Of a stretch of DNA of 37,760 nt, positions 1 to 8,820 are shown piece by piece. This stretch comes from Actinomycetota bacterium (GTDB lineage: Bacteria > Actinomycetota > Actinomycetes > Actinomycetales > Microbacteriaceae): the NCBI GenBank assembly GCA_009921165.1, contig RFYI01000009.1, forward strand, positions 1 to 37,760. Reading direction: 5' to 3'. Position 1 is the stretch's first letter; each line of letters opens with the position of its first letter. The notes below the pieces were generated by a model. It was not told the origin of the DNA and ran no database searches. It was given only the letters and a program-made list of their open reading frames with translations. The translations under genes were made by a program, and so were the position numbers.

Positions 1-1
1 A

Positions 2-337
2 AGATTGCTTGCACTGCGGCAGTTCACAAAACCTGTGGCAACTTCAGCGAGCGCATCCACGGTGATCAAGATTTGGTCCCTAGTTGCTCTTAGAGCGCCT
101 CAGTCTTCTATAAACAAGGCTTTGCATAACATCGGAGCGCTTCAGATACCTAGGAAGCAGTTATTTCTAAAACTTGATTCCAAGCGTTTTATCCACAGTA
201 TCCTCTCCTCGGGAACTCAGATTCACTACTGGACCATAAACTCACCTGAAGAAATGTTAGAACTCACCAGGTTAGGTGCAAACGGAATCGTCACAGATGT
301 GCCAGAGTTAGCAGTTCGAACCCTGAGAAAAGCCTGA
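2..337 (+). CDS. Glycerophosphodiester phosphodiesterase, C-terminal part (5' end outside window)
   Basis: The reading frame is open from the first bases and stops at a TGA at 335-337, so only the last 111 or so residues are present. The end of the protein (IHYWTINSPEEMLELTRLGA followed by NGIVTDVP) is the typical C-terminal strand-helix of the GDPD TIM barrel, where a conserved Trp-Thr-Asn-like motif precedes a 'GxDGIxTDxP' segment. The family hydrolyses glycerophosphodiesters to glycerol-3-phosphate and an alcohol. The catalytic His/Glu residues would lie upstream and cannot be checked. A GDPD gene just before rbpA is a familiar arrangement in Micrococcales. The family call is fairly secure; substrate and start are not visible. 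Confidence 0.8.
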   Translation, partial: RLLALRQFTKPVATSASASTVIKIWSLVALRAPQSSINKALHNIGALQIPRKQLFLKLDSKRFIHSILSSGTQIHYWTINSPEEMLELTRLGANGIVTDVPELAVRTLRKA

Positions 338-417
338 TTCTGGGAAGTTATTTTCCAAGGATTCGCTTTTGTAATTTGTAGCACAAAAAGTACCAACAAA
401 ATCTAAGGAATAAGACA

Positions 418-789
418 ATGGCACAGCAATCAATGCGCGGTATGCGTTTAGGCTCAGAAAGTTTTGAGAGCTCTAAAGGTGTCAACCTCTCCCCTAGAAA
501 CAAATACAACTATCGTTGCGCCAAAGATCATCTAACAGAGATTGTGTTCTCAGATGAAGCTGAAGTTCCAAATTCCTGGGCCTGCAAAGCATGCTCATTG
601 GAAGCGGCCCTGCTCGATGCTGAAGGTAACCAGGCCTTTGCCACTGAAATTCCTAAAGCTCCGAGAACTCATTTCGAGATGCTCCTTGAGAGAAGAAGTC
701 GCGAGGAATTGGAAGAAATTTTGACCGAGCGACTAGATGAATTGAAAGCCAGACGTAAGCGCGGCCAGGCCGACGCGACTAATAACTAA
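418..789 (+). CDS. rbpA: RNA polymerase-binding protein RbpA
   Basis: The 123-residue protein matches RbpA along its length: an N-terminal RGxRLGxxSxE-like segment, a core Zn-type region with Cys/His in YRCAKDH and two Cys in WACKAC, a basic linker (KAPRTHFEMLLERRS) and a C-terminal sigma-interaction helix (EELEEILTERLDELKARR). RbpA binds RNA polymerase and group 1/2 sigma factors and stabilises the open complex; it is restricted to Actinobacteria. The ATG is preceded by an AAGGAA Shine-Dalgarno about 7 bases upstream. Its stop codon directly abuts the stop of the convergent ppm gene, so no terminator fits between them. Confidence 0.95.
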   Translation: MAQQSMRGMRLGSESFESSKGVNLSPRNKYNYRCAKDHLTEIVFSDEAEVPNSWACKACSLEAALLDAEGNQAFATEIPKAPRTHFEMLLERRSREELEEILTERLDELKARRKRGQADATNN

Positions 790-1503
790 CTACCTGCGCA
801 GGAATATTCTTCGCAACCCAAACCTAGTCATAAGGAGCAATGCCTCGGTGACTATGTTTGTGCTCATTTTTGAAACGCCTATCTCCCGTTCAACAAATGT
901 GATGGGAACTTCGCAAGCCTTTCCGCCCGCTCGTATAGTTCTATAGGCCATCTCAATTTGGAATGAATAGCCACGAGCATTGATGCTGGCGAGATCCATT
1001 TGTCTTAGAAAACTTGCTCTGAAGACTCTGAAGCCAGCTGTCATGTCATTTAATTTAGATCCAAGCATTATTCGGGCATAGATATTTCCACCTCGCGAGA
1101 GCCACTGCCTATAGAAGGGCCAATTCATTGTTTTCCCACCGCGAATGTAACGTGAGCCGATAACTAAGTCGAAGTCGGAACAGACAGCTAAAAGTTTTGG
1201 TAAGTCTTCCGCACGATGGGAACCATCGGCATCCATTTCAACCAAGAAGTCGTAGCCACTTTCGAAAGCCCAACGAAAGCCCGCTATGTATGCTGCTCCT
1301 AAACCTTCTTTACCAGCTCGATGCAGGACATAGATTTTGCTATTTACCTTTGCTAAAGCATCCGCTAGTTGCCCCGTCCCATCTGGTGATGCATCATCTA
1401 CAATTAGCAAGTCCACATTTGCGTTGTATTCGAATAGTGCTCTTACAGCGTTTACGATGTTGCCCGCCTCATTGTATGTGGGCATGATTACCAAAATCTT
1501 CAA
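790..1503 (-). CDS. ppm: Polyprenol monophosphomannose synthase (GT2)
   Basis: The 237-residue GT-A (GT2) glycosyltransferase opens with VIMPTYNEAGNI, has the first acidic motif LIVDDASPDGTG, a DXD-like DADGSH and a distal QIEMAYR helix, all typical of dolichol/polyprenol-phosphate mannose synthases. It should transfer mannose from GDP-mannose to polyprenyl phosphate at the inner face of the membrane, giving the donor for lipoglycans and protein O-mannosylation. The start is TTG, chosen because it overlaps the lnt stop as TTGA and gives the expected N-terminus. In mycobacteria this domain is fused to Lnt in one protein (Ppm1); here the two are separate but translationally coupled. It is the last gene of the long minus-strand run. 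Confidence 0.9.
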   Translation of the reverse strand: MKILVIMPTYNEAGNIVNAVRALFEYNANVDLLIVDDASPDGTGQLADALAKVNSKIYVLHRAGKEGLGAAYIAGFRWAFESGYDFLVEMDADGSHRAEDLPKLLAVCSDFDLVIGSRYIRGGKTMNWPFYRQWLSRGGNIYARIMLGSKLNDMTAGFRVFRASFLRQMDLASINARGYSFQIEMAYRTIRAGGKACEVPITFVEREIGVSKMSTNIVTEALLLMTRFGLRRIFLRR

Positions 1504-3092
1504 GAGCTTTTCTTTCTTCTCTTCTGTCTGATCAAACCAACCACTGCTAGCGGGAAAAGTATGAGGGTTAGAAAAAATGAAACTGGTTCGACATATCTGC
1601 CATACCGGATAGCCGGTGTAATGTCATTTCTCAAGGCAATGTCGGAGACCATAGCACCTGGTTTGAACGTTTCTAGCTCTGCGATTACTTTGCCATCTGG
1701 CGAGTAGATTCCAGAAACTCCAACCGTTGAAATTGAAACAACGGTGCGGCCAGTTTCTATGGCGCGCATTTTAGAAATGGCAGCTAGCTGAACTCCCTGC
1801 TCGCTCTTTCCGAAATCGCTGCTATTTGTTTGAATCATGATAGCGGTAGCTCCGCTATTTACTAGGTCGTAACTCAAATCATCGATGGTAACTTCAAAAC
1901 AAATCAGTGAGCCAATTTTTCCCTTGTTCGCGATTTCGAAAATTCCATCGCGTTTACCAGGGCTCATGTCCCAGCCGATTAAGCCAATCATCTCTGGTGC
2001 TAAAGACATAAAGAACTTTCGGTAAGGAACATACTCACCGAATGGAACGGGTCTTCTCTTGTCGTACCAGTCGTGTAAACCATTGTTGGGAGTCCACAGG
2101 TCGACTTCGTTGAAAAAATCCTTACCGCGAAATGTTTTATTGCCAAACAAAAGTGGAGCTTTGAGCTCTGTGTCAACAAATTTCGAAATTTTCTTGCCTG
2201 GTGCGTGCATCGTCACAGGATCTAGATCCGTTGAGTTCTCTGGCCAAACCATAAGGTCCACGCCTTTGGCCCTACCCGATCTGACCAGCTCTTTGGCGAC
2301 AGTTAGATGTTTATCGAGAATTGAACCCGGTGGATTTATGGCGAATAGACCTGCATTGGCATTCCCCTGAACAGCTGCAACCTTCATGGTGCCAGCATTC
2401 GCTTCAGTCGGTATCACCATAAGAGCCGGAATCCCAAGAACCATAACCCAGGAAGCCAGTGTCGGAGTCCAACTTATGAAGCGAAGTCGCAGCCCCGAAC
2501 CCGGTGCTAGAGGCCTAGTGAACTTGATTGCAGCCAGTGCACAAAGGAAGACAATTAGCCAAGATAATCCAGCAATATCAACAGCCCAAACCAACTTTGC
2601 AATCCAATTGTCTGCCTGACTCAGTCCCGCTCTGGCCCAAGGCAGCCCATCAAATGGGAAGTGTCCAGCCAAATATTCTCTTGCCGTATAGATGCTTGCG
2701 ATAGCGAAAGCAATGACAAATGGCTGGGATTTACCAAGTTTTAGAGTTAGCAGCCATTTCCAAACCACCGCAATAACTGCAAAGGAAAGCCCAACCATCA
2801 ATGCCTCGACAAAAGATAGTAGTAACCAAGGAATTGGGCCTAGGTATGTAGTGAGCCATTTGAGTACTAGTCCATAAAAAGCAAATCCAGCTAGAGTTCC
2901 AACAAAGAATGCCTTAAAGAAGCCCAGTTGTCTAACGGCAAGCAAGATTAGGGAAATTCCGACGAAGATTGCTGGCCATATGTTGAAGGCTGGGAAACTT
3001 AGGGCGATGCAAAAACCCCCGAGAATGCCTAACAGTGCTCTCCCCCAAAATGAGTTCGAATGCCTAATCCAGTTCAAGAAAGAGCTAATCAT
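1500..3092 (-). CDS. lnt: Apolipoprotein N-acyltransferase
   Basis: The 530-residue protein has about six N-terminal membrane helices (residues ~15-230), a periplasmic nitrilase-type domain (~235-480) and a final C-terminal membrane helix. The catalytic triad of the CN-hydrolase fold is visible: Glu in VWPENS, Lys in YDKRRPVPFGEYVPYR and Cys in LICFEV. Lnt adds the third acyl chain to the N-terminal Cys of lipoproteins, using phospholipid as donor. It follows helY after 6 bases and overlaps ppm by 4. A likely substrate is encoded in the same run (the FKBP-type lipoprotein at 8821-9798). ATG start with a purine-rich AGAGAG upstream. Confidence 0.93.
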   Translation of the reverse strand: MISSFLNWIRHSNSFWGRALLGILGGFCIALSFPAFNIWPAIFVGISLILLAVRQLGFFKAFFVGTLAGFAFYGLVLKWLTTYLGPIPWLLLSFVEALMVGLSFAVIAVVWKWLLTLKLGKSQPFVIAFAIASIYTAREYLAGHFPFDGLPWARAGLSQADNWIAKLVWAVDIAGLSWLIVFLCALAAIKFTRPLAPGSGLRLRFISWTPTLASWVMVLGIPALMVIPTEANAGTMKVAAVQGNANAGLFAINPPGSILDKHLTVAKELVRSGRAKGVDLMVWPENSTDLDPVTMHAPGKKISKFVDTELKAPLLFGNKTFRGKDFFNEVDLWTPNNGLHDWYDKRRPVPFGEYVPYRKFFMSLAPEMIGLIGWDMSPGKRDGIFEIANKGKIGSLICFEVTIDDLSYDLVNSGATAIMIQTNSSDFGKSEQGVQLAAISKMRAIETGRTVVSISTVGVSGIYSPDGKVIAELETFKPGAMVSDIALRNDITPAIRYGRYVEPVSFFLTLILFPLAVVGLIRQKRRKKSS

Positions 3093-3098
3093 AACTCT

Positions 3099-5543
3099 CT
3101 AAGCGTAATAGGAATAGGCGACTATTCCTCGTTTGATTCTGTCTATAGCGGTCTGAGCGGTTATTGAGAGTTCATCTTGATCTACCTTGGAGATTTGTTC
3201 TAATAAATCAATTGTTTGCTTGCACCATCTTATGAAATCACCAGCGAGCATGCCAGTAGCCTTCAAGATGCTGTCTAAGCGTGTGTTGGTTGCCCAGCGA
3301 TACATTTGTAAGGCCATAGTGGCATCAGGTTCGGTAGTCAGCGGAATCTGATTTCTTTTTGAAATCTCTTGTAGGTCGTCCCATATTCCAAGGGTTTCAT
3401 CAAATACTGAAACAAAATCTCCCTTGGGAAGCTTTGGATTCAGATCTTCGTCATCTCGTCTAGCCTCATAAACGAGCGCGGCACCAATTGCTGCCAAAGT
3501 TTGTGCGTCGATACCATGCCATGCTTTTCGTCTTAGGCATTCGGCAACTAAGAGATCACGTTCACCGTATATTTTTGCCAACTTCTTCCCTGCCTCTGTG
3601 ACTTCAAGATCATTTTCAGACACTTCCAAATATTCAAGTTCGACTAGCATCTGGCTGATGCGGTCGAAGGTCTTCGCAACTTGGTTGGTCCTAGATTCAA
3701 TTTGCCTGATGATTGCTTGAGTTTCACGTTCTAGCTTGTACCAACGCTCACCCCAGCGAGCGTGTGCCTCCCGATCCGGACAAGAGTGACAGGAATGAGC
3801 ACGAAGTTGCTTTTTCATCGTAGCTACCTTGAGTTCTTGAGATCGAACAGTTTTAGACTGGCGCAAATCATTGCGTTTAGCCTGTCGGCCTGTTTGAGCA
3901 ATTTCTCTTTCGATATCGCTAATTTGCCTCCTCAAGCTCGCATACTCTCGGAAATCTCCAAGATGACAGCGCATTGATTCCTCATAACCATCTAGAGAAG
4001 CTTGCTTCTCTCTAATACCCCTGGCTAAACCAACCACAGATCTGTCAGCTTGAAATTGGGCAAAAGATGTTTCCAAAACTTCTCTGGATCGTCGCTGACC
4101 AAAAGCCTCAATTAAATTCACAGCCATGTTGAAAGTTGGCCTAAAAGAAGAGTTGAGCGGATATGTCCGCTTGGAGGCTAACGAAGCAACATAGGTCGGA
4201 TCCAAGTTAGCCGCCCATTGAATGACGGAGTGCCCTTCAACATCGATACCCCGTCTACCTGCTCTTCCGGTAAGTTGCGTATATTCACCAGGGGTGATTT
4301 GAACTCGGCCTTCGCCGTTGAACTTATCTAGACGATCTAGAACAACAGTTCTTGCTGGCATGTTTATTCCAAGCGCTAAAGTTTCGGTAGCAAAGACAAC
4401 CTTTACTAGTTTTCTCAGGAAAAGTTCTTCAACTACTTCCTTGAATGCTGGAAGCAGTCCAGCGTGGTGCGCGGCCACTCCTCGCTCTAATGCATTTAGC
4501 CATTCGAAGTAGCCAAGTGCGGCCAAATCCTCGTCGGCGATGTTGCCACACTTCTCTTCAGCAATTCTTCTGATGATTTGCTTATCTTCAGGTTTGGTGA
4601 GTCTAATTCCAGAGGCCAAGACAGATTGAACAGCAGCTTCACATCCAGCTCTAGAAAAGATGAAGAAGATTGCTGGTAGAAGATCAGCTTCATCAAGTAA
4701 CTCGATAATTTCAGGTTTAGTCGCTTTATAAATACGTCCCATATTGCGATCAGGAAAACCAGCATGCCCTCTCCTACCGCGCATTGGCTTATTTATGGGC
4801 TGCCGCATCTTGTTTGCATGGCGTTGAACGAGATCAACATTGACCCTGAGTTCCTTATTCGAGTCATCGAAGAGCGGAATAAGTTCATCACCAAAAAGAA
4901 CATGCTGATTTAGTGGAACTGGGCGGATTTCAGAAACCACGATAGCGGTGTCGCCACGAACTTCGTCAAGCCAAGCGCCGAATTCCTCAGCGTTAGATAC
5001 CGTTGCGCTAAGAGAAACTACTTTCACATCCTTAGGTAGGTGAAGGATTACTTCTTCCCATACCGCTCCCCTGAACCGGTCAGCTAGGTAATGGACTTCA
5101 TCCATCACTACGTAACCAAGACTTATCAGTGCGTTTGAATTGGCATAAATCATGTTGCGTAAAACTTCTGTGGTCATAACCAGAATCTGAGCATCTGAGT
5201 TGATGTTGGTGTCCCCAGTGAGCAAGCCAACCATTTCAGGGCCATATCTTGCTTGTAGTTCTGCAAACTTCTGATTGCTCAGTGCCTTGATAGGTGTCGT
5301 GTAAAAGACTTTCAGTGACCGTTCAACCGCAAGATGAATGGCAAACTCGCCAACGATGGTTTTACCGGCACCAGTTGGAGCAGCTACCAAGACACCATGC
5401 CCTTGGGTTAATGCACGACAGGCCTTTTCCTGAAAGTCATCAAGTGGAAATTTTAGAAGCTTCACAAAGCTTTCATAACTTGGATTTTGTTTACTCTGTT
5501 TAGCTTTGGCGTAGCGTTCTGCTGGCGATAGCTCTTCGCTCAT
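3099..5543 (-). CDS. helY: Ski2/Mtr4-like DEAD/DEAH-box RNA helicase HelY
   Basis: The 814-residue superfamily 2 helicase carries Walker A AAPTGAGKT (residues ~54-62), motif II DEVH, motif III SLSAT, a Ski2-type motif TLALGINMPAR and motif VI QLTGRAGRRGID, followed by a long helical C-terminal part with a Cys-x2-Cys pair (HSCHSCPDREAH) typical of the actinobacterial HelY family. Probable role: RNA unwinding in RNA processing or decay. The longest frame begins at a TTG at 5546, but the ATG at 5543 overlaps the tatC stop by one base (TGATG), and I prefer it. The tatA-tatC-helY order is conserved in Actinobacteria. Confidence 0.92.
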   Translation of the reverse strand: MSEELSPAERYAKAKQSKQNPSYESFVKLLKFPLDDFQEKACRALTQGHGVLVAAPTGAGKTIVGEFAIHLAVERSLKVFYTTPIKALSNQKFAELQARYGPEMVGLLTGDTNINSDAQILVMTTEVLRNMIYANSNALISLGYVVMDEVHYLADRFRGAVWEEVILHLPKDVKVVSLSATVSNAEEFGAWLDEVRGDTAIVVSEIRPVPLNQHVLFGDELIPLFDDSNKELRVNVDLVQRHANKMRQPINKPMRGRRGHAGFPDRNMGRIYKATKPEIIELLDEADLLPAIFFIFSRAGCEAAVQSVLASGIRLTKPEDKQIIRRIAEEKCGNIADEDLAALGYFEWLNALERGVAAHHAGLLPAFKEVVEELFLRKLVKVVFATETLALGINMPARTVVLDRLDKFNGEGRVQITPGEYTQLTGRAGRRGIDVEGHSVIQWAANLDPTYVASLASKRTYPLNSSFRPTFNMAVNLIEAFGQRRSREVLETSFAQFQADRSVVGLARGIREKQASLDGYEESMRCHLGDFREYASLRRQISDIEREIAQTGRQAKRNDLRQSKTVRSQELKVATMKKQLRAHSCHSCPDREAHARWGERWYKLERETQAIIRQIESRTNQVAKTFDRISQMLVELEYLEVSENDLEVTEAGKKLAKIYGERDLLVAECLRRKAWHGIDAQTLAAIGAALVYEARRDDEDLNPKLPKGDFVSVFDETLGIWDDLQEISKRNQIPLTTEPDATMALQMYRWATNTRLDSILKATGMLAGDFIRWCKQTIDLLEQISKVDQDELSITAQTAIDRIKRGIVAYSYYA

Positions 5544-6355
5544 CAATCGAGATTCTCTGAGACGTATACGGTAGCTATGTCTGAACCTTCAATCGCGTTT
5601 GATGTGCGCAACGCTCTCCTCTTATCGTTTAGATAAGCAAGAGCTGCTGAAAGATAATACAGAGCAAGCAACGGAATCATCAGCAGGAACATAGACATCG
5701 GATCTGAAACCGGAGTTGCTAGAGCACCGATTACGGAGATTATGAAAATTGCTGGACGCCAACCCTTGAGAATGCTTTTAGCCGAGAGGGTTCCAATTGC
5801 ATTTAAGAGCACAAGAATCACCGGTAAGACAAAAGCAATCCCAAACACTAAGAGCACACGCACAGTAAAAAGCACATACTCTGAGGCATTAATCACGTTT
5901 GCACTGCCTTGAGGAGTGAATGCTAAGAGGCTCTTTACAAATCCAGGAAAAAGCCACCAACCAAGATAAGCCCCACCTAAGAACAATGGTGTACTGGTAA
6001 GCGCAAATATAACTGAGTATTTACGTTCACGTTTTTTCAGCGCAGGAGATATAAATGCCCAAATCTGATAGAGCCAGATAGGGCTAGTCAGGAATAGTCC
6101 TATGAAGAATGAAATTTGGAGTCTAAGGTCAAATGCGGAAACAACAGAACCGAAGTTGATTTGAGCATTTACATTCGCGTCTTTTGCTAGTTCTAGGACT
6201 GGTTTTTGGAGTTGGGCAAACACATACTCAAAGGAATACCATCCAACTACGGTTCCTGCGATTATGGCAAAAGCAGAGCGAAACAGACGCTTTCTAAATT
6301 CACGAAGGTGTCCCGAGAGTTTCATCCTCTTATCGGGATTGCGGCGAGAAGCCAT
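5543..6355 (-). CDS. tatC: Sec-independent protein translocase TatC
   Basis: The 270-residue protein has six membrane helices and TatC signatures: N-terminal cytoplasmic LSGHLREFRKRLF (the conserved HLxELRxR region), FxxxxxFxxSPIWLYQIWAFISPALKKRE across helix 2 and loop 2, and the PVSDPMSM segment near helix 5. TatC is the receptor for twin-arginine signal peptides and forms the translocation core with TatA. It overlaps the tatA stop by one base (TAATG) and helY by one base. No tatB is seen, as is common in Gram-positives. The last 30 residues or so are a variable cytoplasmic tail. Confidence 0.95.
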   Translation of the reverse strand: MASRRNPDKRMKLSGHLREFRKRLFRSAFAIIAGTVVGWYSFEYVFAQLQKPVLELAKDANVNAQINFGSVVSAFDLRLQISFFIGLFLTSPIWLYQIWAFISPALKKRERKYSVIFALTSTPLFLGGAYLGWWLFPGFVKSLLAFTPQGSANVINASEYVLFTVRVLLVFGIAFVLPVILVLLNAIGTLSAKSILKGWRPAIFIISVIGALATPVSDPMSMFLLMIPLLALYYLSAALAYLNDKRRALRTSNAIEGSDIATVYVSENLD

Positions 6356-6561
6356 TAGTCTTCTTTAGGTTGTTCTTTCTCGGCACTCTTCTTCTTGTCT
6401 TCAGCGCGCTCGTCACCTAACTGCTTCATTTCCTTTCTGAAAATGCGCATAGATTGACCAAGACTCTTGGCAAAGCCAGGAAGCTTAGGTGCACCCCAAA
6501 TGATAAGAACTACGAGCACGATGAAGATTATGTGCCAGCCTTCAAGACCTCTTGCAAACAT
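6355..6561 (-). CDS. tatA: Twin-arginine translocase subunit TatA
   Basis: This 68-residue protein has one N-terminal membrane helix (IIFIVLVVLIIWGAPKLPG), the conserved Gly-Pro-like hinge region, and an amphipathic helix (FAKSLGQSMRIFRKEMKQL) followed by a charged tail. That is the standard TatA build; TatA oligomers form the protein-conducting element for folded Tat substrates. It starts 8 bases after the small membrane protein gene upstream and overlaps tatC by one base, so the two should be co-translated. Confidence 0.95.
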   Translation of the reverse strand: MFARGLEGWHIIFIVLVVLIIWGAPKLPGFAKSLGQSMRIFRKEMKQLGDERAEDKKKSAEKEQPKED

Positions 6562-6569
6562 TACAAGCC

Positions 6570-6806
6570 TTACTTTGTCGGTTTCTGGTGGTTTGAACCA
6601 CTGCTCTCTAGCCTACGCTGTCGTTCCAGCCTTGAACGCTTTAGAGCGCTCACTTCTAGCCTGAGATTGCTAATTTTTTGAGTTATTGGATCAATTGAGC
6701 GACTGATTCTCTTACTAGATGAAACCAGTTTGAATCCGGTTATGACAAAGGCAATTAAACCCAATACCCCGAGGGCAGAAAAGACATAAACAAAGACAGG
6801 ATTCAT
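6570..6806 (-). CDS. Small single-span membrane protein, function unknown
   Basis: A 78-residue protein with an N-out membrane helix at about residues 4-27 and a basic, helical C-terminal half with a heptad-like spacing of Ile/Leu (KISNLRLEVSALKRSRLERQ), suggesting a short coiled coil in the cytoplasm. I do not recognise a family. The gene sits between pafC (1-base gap) and tatA (8-base gap) in the same direction and in a translated context, so it is very likely real. The position next to tatA might hint at a membrane accessory role, but nothing in the sequence shows this. Confidence 0.75.
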   Translation of the reverse strand: MNPVFVYVFSALGVLGLIAFVITGFKLVSSSKRISRSIDPITQKISNLRLEVSALKRSRLERQRRLESSGSNHQKPTK

Positions 6807-6807
6807 G

Positions 6808-7800
6808 TCATTCGACGTTCTTTGGGGACTTTAGCGACCCTTGGCCAATGGCACTGAGGGCAAACTCTCGAACTGCTTGTCTTGCCGATTCTGGAGCGAT
6901 TACCCTGGCAGCCCCGCCAAATCGAGCAATAATTCGACCCATGTTGCGAACATCACCAACTTTGATTTTGAACCGCTTTCTGAACGAGCTAAGGCTTTCT
7001 GGTTCCTCAACAGGTTTGAAATCGAAAATCAGCGAATAAGCTTCTGGATCGACTTCGATAGTAACTATGGTGTCTGATTCTGCAGGTGAGTAAATATCGT
7101 CGGATAATTCAGCCTCCCTGGCCTCTTTACTTATCGGGATTTCCGTTGAGTGAGTGTTACGCATCCGGTCAACTCTAAATGACTTCACTTCCAAACTCTC
7201 CGGGCACCAGCCTCGAAGATAAATAGTTTCGCCATGTGGATCGATTCTCAATGGTTCGATTAGTCGCCCCAATGTCGTAATACCGCGTTGATTTAGGTAA
7301 TCGCAAGTTATAGCCACATTTTTTGAAATGGCTTCACGTATCTTAGCCAGATCCGCATCTCTTGAACCTGGTTTGATAATCATCTCCGGTGCAGCCCCAC
7401 GTGAATCTCCGCTTGCTAAAATATTTTGCAACTCCTCTATTTCAGAGTTATCAACTAAGCCAGGTAGCGAAGAAAGATAAACCAAACCCGCTGCCAAGGC
7501 AGATGCTTGACGAGAGGAAAGCCGAGGTACCTCATCAACAGCATTGCTGAAGTCGTATCTTATTGAAACGTATCCATCTTCTAGGTCGTCATAGTCAACC
7601 AAGTAGTGTCCAAAATCGTTGAAGTTCATTAGATCGGTAAAACTTATCATCTTCACAGCTTTGATGATTTCACTCTTTGAAACACCGAAGTGTTTTACCA
7701 AATCCTTGATCTCGTATTCTTCACCTTGCACGAGTAGCCCCGTAAGAGCAAGCATTAGATTGAATCGATCTGAATCGTCTAGTTTTTGTTCATCAGGCAT
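6808..7800 (-). CDS. pafC: WYL-domain transcriptional regulator PafC
   Basis: The protein has an N-terminal winged-helix segment (LVQGEEYEIKDLVKHFGVSK), a WYL domain around residues 150-220 (including ITCDYLNQRG and LRIDPHGETIYLRGWC) and a WCX C-terminal extension. In Actinobacteria PafB and PafC form a heterodimer that activates the LexA-independent DNA-damage regulon. A frame start at TTG 7821 is possible, but ATG 7800 has a good AAGGTGG Shine-Dalgarno 9 bases upstream; it overlaps the pafB stop by 8 bases. Length (330 aa) is normal. Confidence 0.9.
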   Translation of the reverse strand: MPDEQKLDDSDRFNLMLALTGLLVQGEEYEIKDLVKHFGVSKSEIIKAVKMISFTDLMNFNDFGHYLVDYDDLEDGYVSIRYDFSNAVDEVPRLSSRQASALAAGLVYLSSLPGLVDNSEIEELQNILASGDSRGAAPEMIIKPGSRDADLAKIREAISKNVAITCDYLNQRGITTLGRLIEPLRIDPHGETIYLRGWCPESLEVKSFRVDRMRNTHSTEIPISKEAREAELSDDIYSPAESDTIVTIEVDPEAYSLIFDFKPVEEPESLSSFRKRFKIKVGDVRNMGRIIARFGGAARVIAPESARQAVREFALSAIGQGSLKSPKNVE

Positions 7801-8806
7801 GCTGATTAGCCACCTTCTCAAATCCAGTGCGAATCAGATTAGCCAAACTCTCCGGTCCTAGCACTTCAATTTCATTTGCATATTCTCGCAACTGTTCAGC
7901 TAGAACATAGATGTCGTGATAGTGCAATTCAACTTCACCAGCTTTCTTACCACCAGTTAAGTCAAGTTGAAAACGAAACCATGCTTCAGTTTCCGGCTTT
8001 ACCTTTACCAATGCTGTTTGTCTCTCAGCCAGTAAATCTAGATCGGCAACTGCCGCAGCAATAAGATCCGGAGAAGGTGCTGCAAAAGTCTTAGATTCCT
8101 TACCGACTTTAACCGGGGTGATTTTGCTCACAATTCTTCGAAGCATGAAATTTCTAGTGTCTTCTCGCAATTCATCAAAGCCCATAACCAGCCACTGGCC
8201 TGCGACTTGACGCAGTAACCAGGGTTGCAATGTTCTTGTCATAATCTCACCGCTTTGTGGATTACGGTAGTCAAACTGCACTACCTGGTAATCAGAAACC
8301 GCATTGTTCAAATCCCTGAATGATGGTTCGTGCGCTTGAATTCTTGGAGCGATGCCAACAATGTCTGAATCTTCGCCAACCGAACCCATAGCCCGAAGTT
8401 TAGTTATTCCCCTACTGGCTGCAGTTGAGAGTGATCCACCAGCCCAAGCTTCTGCGGCAAGGTTCAAAAGGGCTAGCTGCCTTGGAGTGAATTTCACATC
8501 TTTTGGCCAATAGAACGATTCACGTTTTATGAGATAGACAGTTGCCTGATTGTTTTCATCTTCATGGGCAGGTATGCGAGTTTCTAGTTGTATTCCGTTA
8601 TGGCGAAGGCTCTCTTTGTCCCGCTCGAATTTACGTTCCAAGCTTGCATTGTCGCCACCTTCAACATATTCGGTGTCGTAGCCACGAACTGATCTTAGAA
8701 TCTCTGCCTTAGTTAAACCCCGAGAGGTGTATAACAAGGCGCAAGTAAGACTGAATAAGCGCTCCGGCTTACCTACTTTGTATTCATTAGATGAATTCGT
8801 TGTCAT
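7793..8806 (-). CDS. pafB: WYL-domain transcriptional regulator PafB
   Basis: The 337-residue paralogue of the downstream gene has an N-terminal helix-turn-helix region (RLFSLTCALLYTSRGLTKAE), a linker, a WYL domain at ~150-215 (VVQFDYRNPQSGE, RTLQPWLLRQVAGQWLVMGF) and a WCX domain. Partner of PafC in the mycobacterial mitomycin-type DNA-damage response. The name comes from 'proteasome accessory factor' because the genes usually sit beside pafA; here no pup, pafA, dop or arc gene is nearby. ATG start; GAGG lies unusually close to it, so a start a few codons downstream is possible. Confidence 0.9.
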   Translation of the reverse strand: MTTNSSNEYKVGKPERLFSLTCALLYTSRGLTKAEILRSVRGYDTEYVEGGDNASLERKFERDKESLRHNGIQLETRIPAHEDENNQATVYLIKRESFYWPKDVKFTPRQLALLNLAAEAWAGGSLSTAASRGITKLRAMGSVGEDSDIVGIAPRIQAHEPSFRDLNNAVSDYQVVQFDYRNPQSGEIMTRTLQPWLLRQVAGQWLVMGFDELREDTRNFMLRRIVSKITPVKVGKESKTFAAPSPDLIAAAVADLDLLAERQTALVKVKPETEAWFRFQLDLTGGKKAGEVELHYHDIYVLAEQLREYANEIEVLGPESLANLIRTGFEKVANQHA

Positions 8807-8820
8807 TACCTCTAGTCAAC

